From contig JAISTV010000019.1 in assembly GCA_031272485.1 (NCBI GenBank), forward strand, positions 1-64,000: a stretch of DNA of 64,000 bases. The letters run 5' to 3'. Source of the stretch: Eubacteriales Family XIII. Incertae Sedis bacterium (GTDB lineage Bacteria; Bacillota; Clostridia; Peptostreptococcales; Anaerovoracaceae). Both the position numbers and the translations under genes were made by a program. Of this stretch, positions 61,689 to 64,000 are shown in pieces. The first letter of the stretch is position 1. Every line of letters begins with the position of its first letter. Under the pieces are notes generated by a model. It ran no database searches, was not told the DNA's origin, and was given only the letters and a program-made list of their open reading frames with translations.

Positions 61689-62069
61689 TTAGGCTTCACT
61701 TGCCCAAAGGCCGTGCAGATTGCAATACTCATATGCCGTTACGGCGCCGGCGCCCGCCACCTTGAACGTGGCTTCGGGTTTTTCGCCCGGGCTTATGGCC
61801 TTGCGCTGGGTGATGCCGTCTGCGATAATCGCGATCCACTGGATGTAATGCTCTTCAAGCGACGGATGCTCCACAGAACCGACCTTGACGGTCACCGTGT
61901 CGCCGCTCTTTTCGATTACGGGCACGTGCTTCTCCTGTGCGGCATCGGTGGTGTTCGCCTTGAGCTCCTGCATATCCTCTCCACAGCAAACGGGCACTAC
62001 GCCGGAGTCGTTGATGACGCCGAACAGATTCCCGCAGTGATTGCATCTGTAAAACTTTTTCTGAACCAT
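61689..62069 (-). CDS. dfx: desulfoferrodoxin-type superoxide reductase
   Basis: 126 residues. Centre I is a rubredoxin-like site with C9, C12, C28, C29 (YRCNHCGNLF and VCCGED). Centre II, the reactive iron, has H48, H68, H74, C116 and H119 (EKHVP, VEHPSLEEHY, YCNLHG). Reduces superoxide to hydrogen peroxide without releasing oxygen, a defence characteristic of strict anaerobes. The SOR domain keeps the Glu of EKH that supports catalysis. It has its own promoter inside the end of the upstream lipoprotein gene. Confidence 0.95.
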   Translation of the reverse strand: MVQKKFYRCNHCGNLFGVINDSGVVPVCCGEDMQELKANTTDAAQEKHVPVIEKSGDTVTVKVGSVEHPSLEEHYIQWIAIIADGITQRKAISPGEKPEATFKVAGAGAVTAYEYCNLHGLWASEA

Positions 62070-62117
62070 AATGTTTTCCTCCTACTGATGATGTGTGCGA
62101 TAACCCTTACTCCACAT

Positions 62118-62145
62118 ATTATCACATCCGCGATTTACTCTTCAA
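62118..62145 (-). promoter_or_regulatory. promoter of the superoxide reductase gene
   Basis: Minus strand TTGAAG (62145-62140), 16-base spacer, GATAAT (62123-62118) with TG extension. The -35 lies inside the 3' end of the lipoprotein gene. Confidence 0.45.
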
Positions 62146-63691
62146 CCTCGGTCATCTCCACGACGTGCACCAGCAGCTCGGCACAGGCGTTGGCGGGAAC
62201 GGCGAGATTGGAAAGCAGCAGCGATTCGGTGGTGGCCCCGCGGCCAAGCACTTCCACACCTATGGAAACTATGGGGATGTCCGCGTTCGCCTCGCGGAAG
62301 TAGCCCAGTTCGCACACCGAGACGACGCGCGCATATTCCGGGGAGGTCCCGGCGGCTTCGGCAAGGGCTGCCAGGAAGGCGGTAATGAATTCATTGTCTT
62401 CCGCGGGCAGGACGCCGGGCAGGCTTTCTTTTTCGTCGAAGGTTATCTCAGACAGGCGTTCGATGCCCTTCTGCTCCTCCATGGCCACAGCCAGGGCCTG
62501 GGCGGTGTCCGCCTCCAGAAGGTAGGAGATTTCCGCGCCGGCGGGGCTTATGGACAGGCTGTTTATGCTGAGCGTGGCGGAAATGCCGTCCTCTTCGGAA
62601 AACGAGGTGGTCGTGAGTCCGAACAGGCAGGAGACCAGCCGGTTTACGTCCTCGTTGGAGAGACATTCGGCCGGCGGAACCGTCTCTATCATGCGCATAT
62701 CCGGCGAGCCGGTCGCGCTGTCCTTATAGGTCTTGGTGACGCTGTTAAAGGTCTGGCGGAACTTGGACTGCTCATAGTCGTTCAGCACCACCACGGCGCG
62801 CGCCGTCTGCGGGCTGTAGGGGCTGCCGCCCACGGTCTCAAAGCTGCACAGCTCGTACTGAATCCCGGCCCCCTTGGCCGTGCTTAGCACCTCCGTGAGG
62901 ATGGAGACGGCGTTCACGGTGCGGTTTCCGGTGTCCGTAACGGCAGGCGCCAGGTCTGCCACGGCGAGCACGTAGGCGTAGCGATTGGTGACCGCGGCCG
63001 TCGTTATTGCCGCCTCGGTGGTGCGGACATCCGCAAAGCGGCTACCCCCCACCACGGACGTGACGGAGTCGCCGGAGACGTTCACAAGCAGGCCGCCTTC
63101 CAGGTACCTGGCGTCCAGCTGCCGGGCGCCCGAGCATGTCGAGGTACCGTAGGCCGTGAAAATGAGCCGGTAGGGGCCGTGCGCGTTCTCCGTGTGCATG
63201 AGCGCGAGCAGCGTGGTTATGCCACCGGCGCTGTCCGCCCCCATGGACATGCCCTGCGCGGATATGCGGTTTGCGGTGTTCAGCGACACCTCCACGCCCT
63301 GTACGTCCGGATCGAAGAGCAGAGACGGGGCGTAGGCAATGACTGCGTCGGTGTACGTCTGGAAAATGACCACGGGCGCCTCCGCCAGGCCCTCCGTGGC
63401 GGGGACCTCCACCACCACGTTTCCGGCGGCGTCCTCGACGGGGGTGAGCCCCACGCTCTGGGCATACTCCTTGATATAGGCGTTAATCTGCGAGGGATAG
63501 GCGCTGCCGCTGCGCGGGATGGCACACACGTCGTAGTAGATGTTATACATGGCCTCGGCGCTGTAGCTCAGGGCACCCTCGCCCTCTATCTCTTCCGGGT
63601 CGCAGCCCGAAAGCAGCGTGAGCGCGAGCAACAGCGCTGCCAGCAGCACAGCCACGGTTCTTCTCGTTTGTTTTTCTGCGGTATGGTTCAT
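62135..63691 (-). CDS. PepD (M20C)-like lipoprotein with degenerate metal site
   Basis: 518 residues. Signal with lipobox LLSGC, C30 lipidated. The rest tracks aminoacyl-histidine dipeptidase PepD: AIPR followed by SG, INAYIKEYAQSVGL, EDAAGNVVVEVPATEG, LLFDPDVQGVEVSL, VNAVSILTEVL. The metal ligands are mostly gone: the HxD of GHxDM reads QTYTD (Y113, D115), the acidic pair after IFTA reads YGTST, LLNxDxE reads LLVNVSGDS, and the C-terminal ligand His is not found; only D153 in GADSAG matches. A surface-anchored pseudo-peptidase that binds rather than cleaves is the likely reading. First gene left of the divergent rpmB. Confidence 0.75.
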   Translation of the reverse strand: MNHTAEKQTRRTVAVLLAALLLALTLLSGCDPEEIEGEGALSYSAEAMYNIYYDVCAIPRSGSAYPSQINAYIKEYAQSVGLTPVEDAAGNVVVEVPATEGLAEAPVVIFQTYTDAVIAYAPSLLFDPDVQGVEVSLNTANRISAQGMSMGADSAGGITTLLALMHTENAHGPYRLIFTAYGTSTCSGARQLDARYLEGGLLVNVSGDSVTSVVGGSRFADVRTTEAAITTAAVTNRYAYVLAVADLAPAVTDTGNRTVNAVSILTEVLSTAKGAGIQYELCSFETVGGSPYSPQTARAVVVLNDYEQSKFRQTFNSVTKTYKDSATGSPDMRMIETVPPAECLSNEDVNRLVSCLFGLTTTSFSEEDGISATLSINSLSISPAGAEISYLLEADTAQALAVAMEEQKGIERLSEITFDEKESLPGVLPAEDNEFITAFLAALAEAAGTSPEYARVVSVCELGYFREANADIPIVSIGVEVLGRGATTESLLLSNLAVPANACAELLVHVVEMTEVEE

Positions 63692-63726
63692 GAATCTCTT
63701 TTCTGGTTCGTTTCGTCTGACTTATC

Positions 63727-63755
63727 ATTATGGCATAATTTTTTTGAAATGAAAA
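63727..63755 (-). promoter_or_regulatory. promoter of the PepD-like lipoprotein gene
   Basis: Minus strand TTTTCA (63755-63750), 17-base spacer, CATAAT (63732-63727). Confidence 0.4.
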
Positions 63756-63767
63756 CTGCTGTTTTGC

Positions 63768-63796
63768 TTGCACCCGGCCATTTCTTGTGATAGACT
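63768..63796 (+). promoter_or_regulatory. promoter of rpmB
   Basis: TTGCAC (63768-63773), 17-base spacer ending in TGA (extended -10), TAGACT (63791-63796). An 80-base leader with GC-rich dyads follows. Confidence 0.4.
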
Positions 63797-63878
63797 AATT
63801 CGCGGTCGCGTGAGTTGCGGCCGGAAAAAGAACGAAACAGTCGGGCGGGCGCCCGTGAAATTCAAAGGAGGTGCGGTT

Positions 63879-64000
63879 ATGTCGAGGAAATGCGCGATTT
63901 GCGGGAAGGGTCAGACTTCCGGCAACAACGTATCCCATTCCAACCGGCATACGAGAAGAAAGTGGAACGCAAACATCCAGTCCGTACGGGTCAACGAGAA
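63879..64000 (+). CDS. rpmB: 50S ribosomal protein L28, N-terminal part (runs off right edge)
   Basis: ATG at 63879 behind [28 protein letters not shown] then [19 protein letters not shown] is unmistakable L28, with the first CxxC zinc pair present. Divergent from the PepD-like gene; in many Bacillota rpmB lies near yloU, which is 2.3 kb to the left here. Confidence 0.97.
   Translation, partial: MSRKCAICGKGQTSGNNVSHSNRHTRRKWNANIQSVRVNE

Overview
The window looks like a chromosomal segment of an anaerobic Bacillota (Clostridia-type) bacterium of fairly high GC. This rests on the hrcA-grpE-dnaK-dnaJ operon with a CIRCE operator, the pgsA-cinA-recA order, rimO/ftsK(spoIIIE), the yloU-recG and rsmD-coaD-tmcAL blocks beside ackA, lipobox lipoproteins, and oxygen-sensitive or fermentative enzymes (superoxide reductase, Fe-S aldo/keto reductase, NADP secondary-alcohol dehydrogenase, acetate kinase). 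Most genes lie on the minus strand. Species cannot be fixed from the sequence alone.

Left end (1-2.1 kb): an AT-rich accessory patch with two TNT-type (NAD+ glycohydrolase) toxin tips, each followed by an Imm63-family immunity gene; one toxin tip is frameshifted and one immunity gene runs off the edge. 2.2-6.5 kb: three type IV pilin-like genes, one of 903 residues with a solenoid-like C-terminus. 6.6-15.3 kb: a FIST sensor and hybrid histidine kinase, an ammonium transporter with a fused PII domain, a secondary-alcohol dehydrogenase, and an ABC exporter. 15.4-15.9 kb: a 130-bp inverted-repeat element next to a tRNA-Leu fragment and two intact tRNA-Leu genes (GAG, CAA).

16-24.3 kb: a ClC transporter, an amino-acid ABC importer, coaE, polA and an Fe-S aldo/keto reductase. 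24.4-25.5 kb: a small AT-rich island with a membrane protein and a stand-alone tRNase-like nuclease. 25.6-37.2 kb: the heat-shock operon, a radical SAM/DUF2344 pair (the radical SAM protein carries an extra HD domain), obgE, rpmA (L27 without the usual Bacillota pre-sequence), rplU (L21 with a long acidic tail) and hisS. 37.4-40.7 kb: a sugar-handling cluster behind recA, marked by palindromic repeats. 40.7-47.9 kb: recA, cinA, pgsA, rimO, ftsK. 48-52.1 kb: an MFS exporter, dapB, asd and a MerR regulator.

52.1-52.7 kb: a gene-free, strongly structured GC-rich repeat region. Then come rpmF, a divergent zinc-ribbon membrane protein that shares a -35 box with rpmF, ackA, tmcAL, a coiled-coil protein, coaD, rsmD, recG, an Asp23 protein, superoxide reductase, a lipoprotein that looks like a metal-ligand-stripped PepD dipeptidase, and the start of rpmB. 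Most of the window is housekeeping. The least ordinary parts are the TNT/Imm63 cassettes, the pilin operon, the tRNA-linked inverted-repeat element, the 52.4-kb repeat structure, the HD-radical SAM fusion and the pseudo-dipeptidase lipoprotein.
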